A stretch of DNA of 64,000 bases from an uncultured Acidobacteriia bacterium (GTDB taxonomy: Bacteria; Acidobacteriota; Terriglobia; Bryobacterales; Bryobacteraceae). Shown in pieces: positions 1 to 9,440 of the stretch. Position numbers and translations under genes: made by a program. The notes under the pieces are model-generated. The model made no database searches, was not told the DNA's origin, and was given only the letters and a program-made list of their open reading frames with translations. The stretch covers positions 1-64,000 of the forward strand of contig CAIVVT010000001.1 in assembly GCA_903909435.1 (NCBI GenBank), given 5' to 3'. Within the stretch, counting starts at the first letter, position 1. Each line of letters begins with the position of its first letter.

Positions 1-17
1 AGGCGTAGAATCGACGC

Positions 18-470
18 ATGGACCTGCACAGTTGGATCGCTCTACTGCGCCTGCCGATTGAGATCGTCGCCGCCTGCCTGGCCGTCCTGCCGGCGCTAGT
101 ACTGCTGCGAGCCTGGAGTTCGCTACCCGGGGAAATCCCCGTCCATTTCGGATTCACCGGCCGCCCGGACCGCTGGGGCGGGCGCTGGCAGGCCTGGATC
201 GTTCCGCTGGTTGGCCTGGGCATCTACTGTGCTTTCAGTGTGGCCACCGGCTCCTGGAACTGGCTGCTGGGCAGACCAGCCGAATTGCCCCGCGGCCTCG
301 AACCCATGATCCTGCTGCGGTTGTCCATCGGGGCGCTCATGACTTACATCACCTGGGGCACCGTGCGCGTGGCGCTGAAGGAGGCCGAGCGCCTGGATTG
401 GCGCATTCTGCTCGGGATCATTGGTCTGACGGCGGTGCCGGCGATAGCGCTGGCGGGCATCGGCCACTGA
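18..470 (+). CDS. DUF1648-like integral membrane protein
   Basis: A 150-residue, strongly hydrophobic protein with about four membrane segments. The motif PGEIPVHFGFTGRPDRWG at residues 38-55 matches the DUF1648 signature (P-x-x-I-P-x-H-F-x-x-x-G-x-x-D), a domain found in SdpI-type immunity proteins and other small membrane proteins. The catalytic or transport role of the family is not defined, and no SdpC-like partner is visible here. The gene sits just upstream of the RNase P RNA gene on the same strand. Confidence 0.7.
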   Translation: MDLHSWIALLRLPIEIVAACLAVLPALVLLRAWSSLPGEIPVHFGFTGRPDRWGGRWQAWIVPLVGLGIYCAFSVATGSWNWLLGRPAELPRGLEPMILLRLSIGALMTYITWGTVRVALKEAERLDWRILLGIIGLTAVPAIALAGIGH

Positions 471-524
471 ACCGGATGATCCAGATTCCAGGTGACAGTT
501 CGGTTTCCGTGGGACAATTGAGCC

Positions 525-949
525 TGAGATGGGCGCCGGCAGGCAGTCGCGGGGCGCGGGGCATTTTTGGAGATTCGTCTTCGGAGATGGGCCGTGTCAC
601 GAGGCAAAGTCCGGTCTCCACAGGGCAGCGTGCCGGTTAACGGCCGGGGGGGCGGGCTCAAAGCCCGTTCTACGGATCAGTGCCACAGAAAATGTACCGC
701 CGGTGGGCCGCAAGGCTCGCAGGTAAGGGTGAAAAGGTGCGGTAAGAGCGCACCGCGTCGCGGGTAACCGTGATGGCAGGGAAAACCCCACGTGGAGCAA
801 AACCAAATAGGGGAGGATGGCGTGGCCCGCGCCGTTTGCACTCCCGGGTAGGTTGCTTGAGCCTGTCAGCAATGGCAAGGCCAGATGAATGACTGCCGCC
901 CAGCCGCAAGGTTGGGACCAGAAACCGGCTTATCGCCGCGTCCATCTCA
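525..949 (+). ncRNA. rnpB: RNase P RNA, bacterial type A
   Basis: This is the catalytic RNA that removes 5' leaders from pre-tRNAs. Conserved blocks appear in the right order: GAGGCAAAGTCCGG followed by TCCACAGGGCAG (601-626), CAGTGCCACAGAAAA (679-693), GGTAAGGGTGAAAAGGTGCG (722-741) with GGTAAGAGCGCACCG after it, and ACCAGAAACCGGCTTAT near the 3' end (918-933). The ends were set by pairing TGAGATGGGCG at 525-535 with the complementary CGTCCATCTCA at 939-949, which forms P1. The length of about 425 nt fits type A. Exact ends are uncertain by a few bases. Confidence 0.93.
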
Positions 950-1023
950 ACTTTTCAGGTCATTAAATCCGGAGTCCGGCTGACGGACTCGCGCGACAAT
1001 ATGAATGGGTTAGGATCATTCTG

Positions 1024-3468
1024 TTGCGAACTAAGTCGTTTATCCTGTCCGCCGTAGCCGTGGCTTGCGTGGTTGGGGCGGGTTCACTGCGGGCGGAAGA
1101 GCGATCGCTCGTGCTCTTGTTCGGGCCTGACGACGCCGTGCCGGCCAGAGCAGCGGCCAAGGCGGCCGCGCTGGCGGCGCAGCACTGGCTGCAGACCCCT
1201 GGCTCGGTGGTGCAACTCCGCAGCGCCGACGCGCTGGACGCCATCGCCATCACCGGCAAAGCCAATGCGAAGGACATGGAGAGGGCGTTCATCGATCACG
1301 CCCTCAAGGGTGGGGAAGCCGATTTCGCCAGCTTTCTCACGTCGCTCGATTCCAGCGTGCAGAGTCTGGCGCAGCGGCCCGGGCTGCGCCTGCTGGTGCT
1401 GGTCATCAAGAGTCCTCCCATGTCGAATGAGCACGAGAACACGCTCGAGCAGTTGGTGGGTTACTGCCGCGAACACGTGATTCGAGTGATCGTGCTCGAC
1501 GCCGCTTCAGACCGGCCCAAGACCGGTGCGCGTCCGGCGGCCGGATTGGAAGCGTTGGGACGGCGCACCGGCGGCGGTTATCTGACCGAGGCGCGCGGCC
1601 TCGAATCGAGCATCCTGCTGGCCGCTCCGGTGGAGCAGGCCGGGGCGAACAAGACGGAAGCCGAGCCAGCCAAGACCGCAGATAAGCCTGCTCCAGCCGC
1701 AGTCGCTGCTGGCAGTGGGCAGTTCACTCTTCCCGTCCGCGCCCGCTTCATCCGCACCTCCTCGCGCGGCGCCACGGGGTCCTCCGTGAACCTCAACGTG
1801 GGCGGAAGTTCGGGTGCCCAGTCCACCGGACTCCAGATGTCGGAAGCGGCAGGCAACGCCAACGACCCGGCCGGTCCGATGAACGGGATGTTCTTCGTGG
1901 AGTCGCCCATCAACGCGCTCAAGTTCGAAGTCGACGACCACGCGGGTACTTATCAAGCCAGGGCGCGCATTACCCAGACCGTGCGCAACTCGAAAGGCAG
2001 CGTAGTGTGGCGGGCGCAGAAGGAAGTGACCCTGCGCGGACCGCTGAAGCGGATGGACCTGCGGCAAAAGGGCAACCTCTACCTGCTGCGCGGGGTGACG
2101 CTGCCCGGCGGCGACACCTACAGCCTGGAGGGAATGGTGGAGGATCTGATCGCGGGCAGCGCGGGCAGCGTCCAGGAACCGTTGAAGACGGGCTCGACCG
2201 TGCCCGGGTTGGTGGTCAGCGACGCTGTGTTCGTGCGCCCGTTCAAAGGCTCCTCCGACCGGTTCGAAGCGGACCAGATCCTGAGTTACGAGGGGGAGGC
2301 GCTGGCACCCATCCTCGATCCGGTGTTCCGCGTGGAGGAGCCGATCAACCTGCGGCTCTACCTGATCATCTATCCGGATCGGCAGGGCTCGCAGCCGGAG
2401 TTGAACATGGAATTGCTGCGCGACGGCAAGTCCGTGGCCCGCCTGCCGCTGGCCTTCACGACGAAGATCAACGAGACGGCGTTGGAGGGCCGGCATACCA
2501 GCATGTCGGGCTCCCAGGCGCACGAGTTCCCGTATCTGGCCACCATCAAGGGCGCCAAGCTTGGAGTCGGCGAGTTCGAGGCGCGCGTCTCGATTCGCCA
2601 GGGACGCAACGTGCTCACGCGCAGCGTGCCTTTTCGTGTCGTGGGGGACGCGGCCCCAGCCGTGGCGGCTGCCGGCGGGCCGGCCGGCGGAACGGGCAGC
2701 GCAATCGACGAGAACGCCGACGTCGTGCTCCCCGAACTCGATCCCGTGGAAGTGACCCGGGACATGACCCCCAGCGCCGAGGAGCAGCAGCGCATCTGGA
2801 CCGAAGCCGCCACGACGGCGATGGGCTACTCGGAGCATCTCCCGAACTTCCGCTGCACCCAGGAGACGCACCGCCTGAAGGCTCCCGTGAAGACGCCCGG
2901 CCTGATGAAGGAGACCGACAGCTTCAAGGACGAGTTGACCTACGAAGACGGCAAGGAAAGCTACAGGACGCTGGAGGTCAACGGGGCCAAGTCGAGCGTG
3001 TCCGTCCGCGAGGAAAAAGGCGTACACTCGCGCGGCGAGTTCGGAACCATGCTGAGCGGGCTGTTCAGCCCGGAGGTCGCGGCCAGCTACAAGTGGGCCG
3101 GCCACGCCATGGCGGGCGGCTCGTTGTGCCAGGTTTTCGACATCACCGTGGAACGGCCGAAATCGAATTTCGCGCTGTACTTCAACAAGCGGCGCGAGGC
3201 GGCCGCGTACAGCGGACGCGTGTTCATCGAAGAGGAGACGGGCCTGGTCCGCAAGCTGATCATCGAGGGCAGCGGTCTGCCACCGCTCTTCGGATTGCAG
3301 TCGCCCTCGTTCTCGCTGGATTACGGCATGGTCAAAGTCGGCACGCAGGACTATCTGTTGCCGCTGCGCTCCGTGTTGCAAGTCCGCCAGGACAAGTTCC
3401 TGGTGCGGAACGAAGCGGTCTTCCGGGAGTACCGCAAGTTCGAAGCTTCGTCCGAGATGAAGTTCTGA
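1024..3468 (+). CDS. Large secreted protein with vWA-like N-terminus and acidobacterial C-terminal domain
   Basis: An 814-residue protein with a TTG start and a signal peptide (MRTKSFILSAVAVACVVGAG, likely cleaved after LRAEE). Residues of about 30-180 have the alternating beta/alpha pattern of a von Willebrand A-like fold (LLVLVIKS, RVIVLDAASD). From about residue 590 the stretch containing GYSEHLPNFRCTQETHR matches a C-terminal domain common in secreted acidobacterial proteins (pattern YS-x-x-LPNF-x-C-x-Q). The domain order is seen in the sequence; the function is unknown. Signal for export is clear, a membrane anchor is not. Confidence 0.75.
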   Translation: MRTKSFILSAVAVACVVGAGSLRAEERSLVLLFGPDDAVPARAAAKAAALAAQHWLQTPGSVVQLRSADALDAIAITGKANAKDMERAFIDHALKGGEADFASFLTSLDSSVQSLAQRPGLRLLVLVIKSPPMSNEHENTLEQLVGYCREHVIRVIVLDAASDRPKTGARPAAGLEALGRRTGGGYLTEARGLESSILLAAPVEQAGANKTEAEPAKTADKPAPAAVAAGSGQFTLPVRARFIRTSSRGATGSSVNLNVGGSSGAQSTGLQMSEAAGNANDPAGPMNGMFFVESPINALKFEVDDHAGTYQARARITQTVRNSKGSVVWRAQKEVTLRGPLKRMDLRQKGNLYLLRGVTLPGGDTYSLEGMVEDLIAGSAGSVQEPLKTGSTVPGLVVSDAVFVRPFKGSSDRFEADQILSYEGEALAPILDPVFRVEEPINLRLYLIIYPDRQGSQPELNMELLRDGKSVARLPLAFTTKINETALEGRHTSMSGSQAHEFPYLATIKGAKLGVGEFEARVSIRQGRNVLTRSVPFRVVGDAAPAVAAAGGPAGGTGSAIDENADVVLPELDPVEVTRDMTPSAEEQQRIWTEAATTAMGYSEHLPNFRCTQETHRLKAPVKTPGLMKETDSFKDELTYEDGKESYRTLEVNGAKSSVSVREEKGVHSRGEFGTMLSGLFSPEVAASYKWAGHAMAGGSLCQVFDITVERPKSNFALYFNKRREAAAYSGRVFIEEETGLVRKLIIEGSGLPPLFGLQSPSFSLDYGMVKVGTQDYLLPLRSVLQVRQDKFLVRNEAVFREYRKFEASSEMKF

Positions 3469-3530
3469 ACCGCCGCCGCTTTCCCGCGCTCGCGGCGAAG
3501 GCCTGCCGTTATCATGGTTAACAGAGCCAA

Positions 3531-4493
3531 GTGACGCCCCGCACCGAAATCCCGGAACTCGCCTCGCGGCGGATCGCCCTGATGGAGCAAGCGCTGGGCG
3601 GGGTTCTGCGCGGCAAGGCCGAGGTCGTGCGGCTGTCGGTGGTGTGCCTGCTGGCGCGGGGCCACCTGCTGATCGAGGACGTGCCCGGCGTCGGTAAAAC
3701 GACTCTTGCGCAGGGTCTGGCCCGGCTCGCCTCGTGCGGGTTCCAGCGGCTGCAGTGCACCTCCGACATGCTGCCCGGCGACATCCTGGGGGTCACGGTT
3801 TACAACGCCAAGACCGGCGAATTCGAGTTCCGCCGCGGTCCGATTTTCACGAACTTCCTGCTGGCGGACGAGATCAACCGCGCCACGCCCAAGACGCAGT
3901 CGGCGCTGCTGGAAGCGATGAACGAGCGCCAGATCACCATCGACGGCGTGACGTATCCGATGGCCGGGCCGTTCATGGTCGCCGCGACGCAAAATCCCGT
4001 GGAGCACCACGGCACATACCCGCTGCCGGAATCGCAGCTCGACCGCTTCTTAATGCGCGTGCGCATCGGCTACCCGGGCGAGGAAAGCGAGCGCGAGATC
4101 CTGCGCAACGGTCACGGCCAGACCTCGCACGTGCTTGCCGCCGTCCTGAGCGGAGCCGAGTTGATCGAGACGCAGAACGAAGTGGAACGCGTCACGGTCG
4201 AGGAATCGCTGCTCGGCTACATGCTGGAAATCGTGCGCCGCACGCGCGAGCACGACGGGCTCGCGTTGGGCGTCAGTCCGCGCGGCGCGCAGGCGCTCTA
4301 CCGCGCCTCCCAGGCCCTTGCGCTGGCGGAAGGGCGGGCGTATTGTCTTCCCGACGACATCAAACGGCTGACGGTGCCGGTATTCGCGCACCGGGTCGTG
4401 CTCAACCAGCGTGCCAGCCTTGTGGCGCGCTCCACCGAGGCCGCCGAACGGGTACTCAACGAGATCCTCCGGCAGGTCGAGGTGCCGATCTAG
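3531..4493 (+). CDS. MoxR-family AAA+ ATPase
   Basis: A 320-residue AAA+ ATPase of the MoxR group, which act as chaperone-like ATPases often paired with von Willebrand A proteins. Walker A is VPGVGKTTLA (residues 51-60) and Walker B is LLADEINRA (110-118); the C-terminal lid domain includes GVSPRGAQALYRASQALA. The length is normal for the family. A GTG start at 3531 is used. It follows the vWA-like secreted gene by about 60 bp, but the usual DUF58 partner is absent downstream, where a YchF-like gene begins 21 bp later. The pairing with the upstream gene is inference. Confidence 0.9.
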   Translation: MTPRTEIPELASRRIALMEQALGGVLRGKAEVVRLSVVCLLARGHLLIEDVPGVGKTTLAQGLARLASCGFQRLQCTSDMLPGDILGVTVYNAKTGEFEFRRGPIFTNFLLADEINRATPKTQSALLEAMNERQITIDGVTYPMAGPFMVAATQNPVEHHGTYPLPESQLDRFLMRVRIGYPGEESEREILRNGHGQTSHVLAAVLSGAELIETQNEVERVTVEESLLGYMLEIVRRTREHDGLALGVSPRGAQALYRASQALALAEGRAYCLPDDIKRLTVPVFAHRVVLNQRASLVARSTEAAERVLNEILRQVEVPI

Positions 4494-4514
4494 TTTTAGC
4501 GTGACAGGAGACCA

Positions 4515-5588
4515 ATGAAGACTGCCATCGTGGGTCTGCCGATGACCGGCAAGACCTCTTTGTTTACCATCCTTACGGGCGTGCACCAGACCACGCACAT
4601 GGGTTCCACCGAAGCGCGGATCGGCGTCACCAAGGTGCCCGACGCGCGGGTAGACGCGCTCGCGAAGATCTACGAGCCGCCCAAGGTGACCTACGCCACG
4701 GTCGAGTTTCTGGACTTTCCATCGATTTCCAAAGAGGCGCTGCGCGACCCCAGCTACCTGGGCAGCCTGCGTGTCGCCGACGCCATCGCACACGTGGTCC
4801 GCGTCTTCGAGGACGATACCGTCCCGCACGAAAAGGGCAGCGTCGATCCGTTCAGGGACATCGAGGACGTGGACGTCGAGCTGATCCTGAGCGATCTGGT
4901 CGTAGTGGAGAAGCGCCTGGAGCGCCTGGAGAAGGACCGCAAGAAAGCCCATGGCGCCGAGCTGGAAGTGGAGTTCGATCTGCTGACCGAGGCCAAGCAC
5001 AAGCTGGAAGCGAACGAAGCGTTGCGCGGCTGGGAACTCACCAAAGAGGCCGACAAGCTGCTGCGCGGCTTCCAGTTTCTGTCGCAGAAGCCGATGCTGA
5101 TCGTGCTGAACCTGGGGGAGGCGGATGCGCCGCGGCTGGCCGAAGTCGAAGCCGGGTACGAGGCCAAACTGCTCTCCGGCAAAGCCCGCATCGGGGTCAC
5201 CGCCATTTGCGGCAAAATCGAAGCCGAGCTGGCGGAATTGAGCGCCGAGGAACGCGCCGAGTACATGTCCAGCTACGGTCTGCCGGGCTCCAGTCTCGAC
5301 CGCATGATCGAGGCGGCCTACCGCCTGCTCGGGCTGATGAGCTTCCTGACGGCGGGCGGAGACGAAGTCCGCGCCTGGACCATTCCGATCGGCTCCAACG
5401 CAGTGAAAGCCGCCGGGGCGATTCACTCGGACTTCGAGAAGAAGTTCATCCGCGCCGAGGCCGTGAATTGGAAGACGCTCGTCGATAACGGCGGCTATTC
5501 CGGGCTGCGCGAGAAGGGCCAGTTGCGCCTCGAAGGCAAGGACTACATCGTCCAGGACGGCGACGTTCTGGAAATCCGACACGGGTAG
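4515..5588 (+). CDS. Divergent YchF/Obg-type GTPase with C-terminal TGS domain
   Basis: A 357-residue protein with the overall layout of YchF: an N-terminal P-loop domain, a central helical coiled-coil region (about 125-185) and a C-terminal TGS/DUF933 domain ending in LRLEGKDYIVQDGDVLEI. Walker A is GLPMTGKTS (7-15). It differs from housekeeping YchF in the switch II region, where the usual D-x-A-G-L motif is replaced by FLDFPSISKEAL (65-76). The base-specificity motif is NLGE (199-202), similar to the NxxE of ATP-preferring YchF proteins. A good Shine-Dalgarno site (CAGGAG) precedes the ATG. This may be a paralogue rather than the housekeeping ychF. Confidence 0.8.
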   Translation: MKTAIVGLPMTGKTSLFTILTGVHQTTHMGSTEARIGVTKVPDARVDALAKIYEPPKVTYATVEFLDFPSISKEALRDPSYLGSLRVADAIAHVVRVFEDDTVPHEKGSVDPFRDIEDVDVELILSDLVVVEKRLERLEKDRKKAHGAELEVEFDLLTEAKHKLEANEALRGWELTKEADKLLRGFQFLSQKPMLIVLNLGEADAPRLAEVEAGYEAKLLSGKARIGVTAICGKIEAELAELSAEERAEYMSSYGLPGSSLDRMIEAAYRLLGLMSFLTAGGDEVRAWTIPIGSNAVKAAGAIHSDFEKKFIRAEAVNWKTLVDNGGYSGLREKGQLRLEGKDYIVQDGDVLEIRHG

Positions 5589-5630
5589 GTGTTAAATGTG
5601 GGGCCGCGCTCCACAGCCCGCATCTTGGCT

Positions 5631-7214
5631 TCACTCGTCGTGGTTAGTTGGCGGGGTCTGGAGAGCCGCCCCTGCACGCGCTAGTCGTTCCATACCGGCC
5701 GCCGCGAGCCCGGCCAGCAGGCAGCCCCAGGCAAACCAGTCCCCGGTCCGCGTGTACGGCGTCTGCTCCTTCTCCCACCCAAACCGCAGCCGGCCGACCA
5801 CCCGCTGCGCATCGGCGTAACGGTCCCAGACGCGCCCGGCCGGATCGATGGAAGCCGTGATGCCGTCGTTGGTGGAGCGCAGCAGCCAGCGGTGGTTCTC
5901 GACGGCCCGCATCCGCGCCAGCAGCAGGTGTTGCGCCCGCGCGGCGCTGCGCCCGAAGTAGCCGTCGTTGCTGAGGTTCACGAACACATCCGCTCCCGCC
6001 TGCGCGACCTCGCGGACCAGGTGCGGGAACGCCGCCTCGTAGCAGATGAACGGACCGATGGCGTGTCCACCCGCCACGAAGGTCTCGACTTTCGTGCCCG
6101 GTTCAAAGTCCCCCGCCTCCGACGAGATCTTCTTGATCCAGCCGAACAGGGGCGGGATGAACTCGCCGAACGGGACCAGGAACCGCTTATCGTAGCGGCC
6201 GGCCAGTTGCCCTTCGCCGCTCAGGTAAATGGCCGAGTTCAGCGGGCGTCCCTGGGCCGTCCGCGCCACCCCGCCAAAGATGACCGGCACGCTCGCCAGC
6301 CGCGCCATGTTGTTCATCTGGTCGCGAAACGAGGGGTCGTCGTAGTAGTAAAACGGAGCGGGCGCCTCGGGCCAGAGCACCAGCGCCGGTGCGGAGCGTT
6401 GCGGCGACAGCACTTCCTGCAGCGTGATGAAGCTGAGCCGGCGGACCGTCAAATCGTTGTCCTCGTGGCTGACCGGCCCTTCGTCTTTCAGCGCCGGTTG
6501 CAGGCTCACCGCCTCCGCGACCGGACCCCGCTTAATGGAGACGATGGGCAGCAGCCATAGCGCTGCCAGCGGTAGCAGATACAGCAGATGCCGGCGCGGC
6601 CGCCGCAAGAGTACGAACGCGCCTCCGCAGGCGATGGCCACGAAGACGAACGAGAGCCCGTAAACGCCGGTCAGCGGGGCCAGGCGCAAGGGCAACGGCA
6701 TGTCGATGCCCGCATCGCCCAGCAGCAGCCAGGCAAAGCCCAGCGGGCCATGCGTACGCTCCAGCCCCGTCCACACGGCGGCCAGCGCCAGTCCGCCCCA
6801 GGCGCGACGCAACAGCGATGCCGCCAGCGCCGCGAAGACGGCCAGGTGCAGCCCCTTGATGGCGGCGAACAGGGCCAGAGCCAGCCAACTCAACGGTCCC
6901 GTCAATCCACCGTAGAGGGCCAGCGTGTCCCGGATCCAAATGCACATCAGCCCCCATTGCAGCGCTCCGGCGATCCAGCCCGCCAGCGCGCATTGCAGTG
7001 TCAAAACAGTCTGCGGCGTCAGGCGTCGCGAGCCGCGTCCGGTGCCGCCCGCAGGCGCTGCGCTGGTCCCGACGCCACCTGATTTCGCGATTCCATACAG
7101 CAGCGGGATCGGCGCCAGCAGCGCCAGAACATTCCAATTCAAAGGCGGAAAAACCGCGAATAGCAACAGCCCCGTGGCCATCCCGCAGCACAGCAATAAC
7201 CAGGTACGATTCAT
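5631..7214 (-). CDS. lnt: Apolipoprotein N-acyltransferase
   Basis: The inner-membrane enzyme that adds the third acyl chain to the N-terminal cysteine of lipoproteins. The 527-residue protein has about seven membrane helices in the first 225 residues, then a nitrilase-type domain. The catalytic Glu-Lys-Cys triad is visible: Glu in LWPEAPAP (E283), Lys in YDKRFLVPFGEF (K343) and Cys in PFICYEAAFP (C391). The last few codons overlap a copy of the GGAGAGCCGCCCC repeat (near 5652-5673), so the C-terminus may have been altered by the repeat. It converges with the YchF-like gene upstream in coordinates. Confidence 0.95.
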   Translation of the reverse strand: MNRTWLLLCCGMATGLLLFAVFPPLNWNVLALLAPIPLLYGIAKSGGVGTSAAPAGGTGRGSRRLTPQTVLTLQCALAGWIAGALQWGLMCIWIRDTLALYGGLTGPLSWLALALFAAIKGLHLAVFAALAASLLRRAWGGLALAAVWTGLERTHGPLGFAWLLLGDAGIDMPLPLRLAPLTGVYGLSFVFVAIACGGAFVLLRRPRRHLLYLLPLAALWLLPIVSIKRGPVAEAVSLQPALKDEGPVSHEDNDLTVRRLSFITLQEVLSPQRSAPALVLWPEAPAPFYYYDDPSFRDQMNNMARLASVPVIFGGVARTAQGRPLNSAIYLSGEGQLAGRYDKRFLVPFGEFIPPLFGWIKKISSEAGDFEPGTKVETFVAGGHAIGPFICYEAAFPHLVREVAQAGADVFVNLSNDGYFGRSAARAQHLLLARMRAVENHRWLLRSTNDGITASIDPAGRVWDRYADAQRVVGRLRFGWEKEQTPYTRTGDWFAWGCLLAGLAAAGMERLARAGAALQTPPTNHDE

Positions 7215-7301
7215 GGTGCAGAAGCTCTCTACAAGCGTACCTTTTGCCGAGCGCCGGTTACTCGCTCAGCGGCCAACCGCCCGCTGCGAGCTGGGACGTA
7301 C

Positions 7302-7362
7302 CACCACTCCCTGACGGTCGCGGCTCCGAACGGAACGGAGCCGCGACCGTCAGGGAGTGGTG
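7302..7362. repeat. Palindromic repeat, family A, copy 1
   Basis: Two perfect 27-bp arms, 7302-7328 and 7336-7362, separated by the 7-base loop AACGGAA. The arm core is CGGAGCCGCGACCGT. It lies between the divergent lnt and VOC genes. Related copies occur at 11440-11508, 40233-40301 and inside hypF at 60001-60074. Confidence 0.9.
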
Positions 7363-7461
7363 CAAGCAGGACACTGATGGTCGGGTCGACTCGGACCTTC
7401 AGTTCTCGCGGCGGCAGCGTGAAGCCACCCGATGATCGGCAAACTCGGCTATCATTTTTGA

Positions 7462-7824
7462 ATGCCTGAGAAGAACGATTTTCGCGTCGATTACCTGGAA
7501 CTTGGCTGCGCCGATACCGCCCGGGTGAAGAGCTTTTATCAGACCGTGTTCGGGTGGCATTTCACCGACTACGGCCCCGGCTACACCTGTTTCAACGACG
7601 GCAAGCTGCGCGGCGGATTCACCACCGACATCACGCCAACGGGCAGCGGGCCCCTGGTCGTGATTTACGCCTGGGATCTCGACAAGTCGCAATCGAAAAT
7701 TGTCGCGGCGGGCGGCTCGGTCGTGAAGGAGACGTTCGCGTTTCCCGGCGGCAGCCGGTTCCATTTCGCCGACCCGGAAGGCAACGTGCTCGGCGTCTGG
7801 TCCGACGCGCAAGCCGAAGCCTGA
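7462..7824 (+). CDS. VOC-superfamily (glyoxalase/bleomycin-resistance fold) protein
   Basis: A 120-residue single-domain protein of the vicinal oxygen chelate superfamily. It begins with VDYLELGCADTARVKSFYQ and ends with FADPEGNVLGVW, the characteristic beta-alpha-beta-beta-beta ends, with the metal-binding Glu usually found in the DPEGN motif. Substrate cannot be told from sequence. It converges with the heme A synthase gene, 6 bp away. Confidence 0.85.
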   Translation: MPEKNDFRVDYLELGCADTARVKSFYQTVFGWHFTDYGPGYTCFNDGKLRGGFTTDITPTGSGPLVVIYAWDLDKSQSKIVAAGGSVVKETFAFPGGSRFHFADPEGNVLGVWSDAQAEA

Positions 7825-7830
7825 GCGGAG

Positions 7831-8790
7831 CTACCAACTCCTCCGCACATAGGGTTTCGAGGCACTGGCCAGGAACACCAGCCAGGTGAAGATCCAGACG
7901 GATTGAGCCAGCAGCAGGTGCACAATCTGAATCCAGGCGGGCGCGGCCAGCAGCACGTTGAAGATGCCCACGCCGGTCTGGCAAACGACGGCGCACAGTG
8001 CGAATACCGCCAACTGCATGCGGGCCGTGCCCTCGTTTCCGCGGCGGGCAATGGTCGCGACCAGGACGCCGGCCACCAGCAGGGCCGCGATGGCCGCGAT
8101 GGCCGGGTGAATCACGCGCAGGCGGACCAGGAAGTGCTGGCTGGGCGAAGTGTCGGCCTGGATTTTTGCGAGCAGGGTGCCATCGAGCGCCGGCTGGGTC
8201 GGGAAAACTGTATCGCCCAGCGCGGTGACGGCCCCGGTCACGCTGGTCAGCAACACCACGAGCAAGGCGAATCCGAGCAGGATTCTGGCGATCGGAGCAG
8301 CCGGCGGCACGAAGGTGGCTTCATCGTGCCGTAAGCTCGCCCGCCAAGCCACCAGCGCCGCGCTCGCAGTCAGCAGCAGCGTGTTCGCGAGGTGCAATTC
8401 GACGGCGTAAGCGCGTTCCACCGAGGCATCGTCCACCACCAGGTGCCGCTTGACCAGTACCGCGCCCAGCAAGGCCTCCACGATCAGAAAGCACAGCGCC
8501 ATCAGGGAGGCGCGGAAAATGGGTCCGCTCATGCGCCGCGACCAGAAGACCAGCACCACGGCGAAGATGCCGCACAGTCCGGTCATCAAGCGGTGCGTGT
8601 ACTCGATGAGCGTCTTCATCTCGGGAGCCTGCGGGATGATCTCGCCGTTGCAGGCCGGCCAGTGGCTGCCGCACCCGTTGCCCGAGCCGGTGATTCGCAC
8701 CCACGCGCCGAAAAGAATCACGGCGAGCAGGTATAGGACAAAGAACCAGGCGAATGCGACAAACTTGCGGCTTCTCATGGGCGGACTCAA
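7831..8790 (-). CDS. ctaA: Heme A synthase (COX15/CtaA)
   Basis: This membrane enzyme oxidises the C8 methyl of heme O to make heme A for cytochrome c oxidase. The 319-residue protein has about eight membrane helices. It shows WVRITGSGNGCGSHWPAC near the N-terminus, with the paired cysteines of the first extracellular loop, and histidines suited to heme ligation in EYTHRLMTG, VELHLANTL, RVIHPAIAA and QIVHLLLAQ. No other cytochrome oxidase gene is adjacent, so it appears as an isolated assembly gene. Confidence 0.93.
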   Translation of the reverse strand: MSPPMRSRKFVAFAWFFVLYLLAVILFGAWVRITGSGNGCGSHWPACNGEIIPQAPEMKTLIEYTHRLMTGLCGIFAVVLVFWSRRMSGPIFRASLMALCFLIVEALLGAVLVKRHLVVDDASVERAYAVELHLANTLLLTASAALVAWRASLRHDEATFVPPAAPIARILLGFALLVVLLTSVTGAVTALGDTVFPTQPALDGTLLAKIQADTSPSQHFLVRLRVIHPAIAAIAALLVAGVLVATIARRGNEGTARMQLAVFALCAVVCQTGVGIFNVLLAAPAWIQIVHLLLAQSVWIFTWLVFLASASKPYVRRSW

Positions 8791-9068
8791 CCTCGTCTTT
8801 CAGAGTATCCCGGCTGCAGTGGGCGTGCCATGTGCTATCGGCCGCATGGGCTTCGCCGTGGTACCAGGCGGCTTGGAGTTCAAGCGCCCGTCAGTACTAG
8901 CTGGAACCGGACTTGCGGGCGCGCTGAGGACTGGATTGGACGCAAGGGGTTCCCCTGCGCGGGAACGTATGCCATGCGCTGGGAGAACTGCAATCGTCCC
9001 CGGGGACGGCAGTGCGGCCGGTGATTTCCAGCAACAGGTGAAAGGGGGGGAGGATTTTTCCGCAGCAA

Positions 9069-9440
9069 CTAGGCGACAGGCCGGCTGGCCTTGCGGCCCG
9101 CTTTCCTGAATTCTTTTTTCTCGATGGTGACGCACACCAGATGGCCCTGCGCCCGAACGACCTTGCCCATGGCAAGCAACTTCATCGGAATACGCCCATC
9201 GAGTTCGGCAGGCCAATCGACGTCCAATTCCAATCGGGTTCCTGGAGAAAGAGGTGTCTCGGAGAAGAACGCGATGCCGCTGCTCGAGAAGTCCTTGGTC
9301 TCGCCTTTTCCCGTGACAATCCCGATCTTGCGATTCAGGACAGTCCAGCGCAACTCGCTCTTGATGGGGAACCGGATTCCGTTGCGGCGCTCTTGTCCGA
9401 TCAAAGGCAGCACCTTGCCCTCAGACACCATGGCTCTCAT
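9069..9440 (-). CDS. PilZ-domain protein
   Basis: A 123-residue protein with a single PilZ-like domain: RRNGIRFPIKSELRW near residue 18, then DFSSSGIAFFS, which is the (D/N)-x-S-x-x-G motif of PilZ domains that bind cyclic di-GMP. The RxxxR half is represented by RRNGIRF. A strong ribosome site, AAGGAGGT, lies 5 bp upstream of the ATG. Monocistronic in appearance. Cyclic di-GMP binding is inferred from the family. Confidence 0.8.
   Translation of the reverse strand: MRAMVSEGKVLPLIGQERRNGIRFPIKSELRWTVLNRKIGIVTGKGETKDFSSSGIAFFSETPLSPGTRLELDVDWPAELDGRIPMKLLAMGKVVRAQGHLVCVTIEKKEFRKAGRKASRPVA

Noticed and set aside
1507-3381. Long open frame on the minus strand within the secreted vWA-like gene
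   Set aside because: It is the antisense shadow of a GC-rich gene, with Arg/Ala/Gly/His-rich composition and no family motif.
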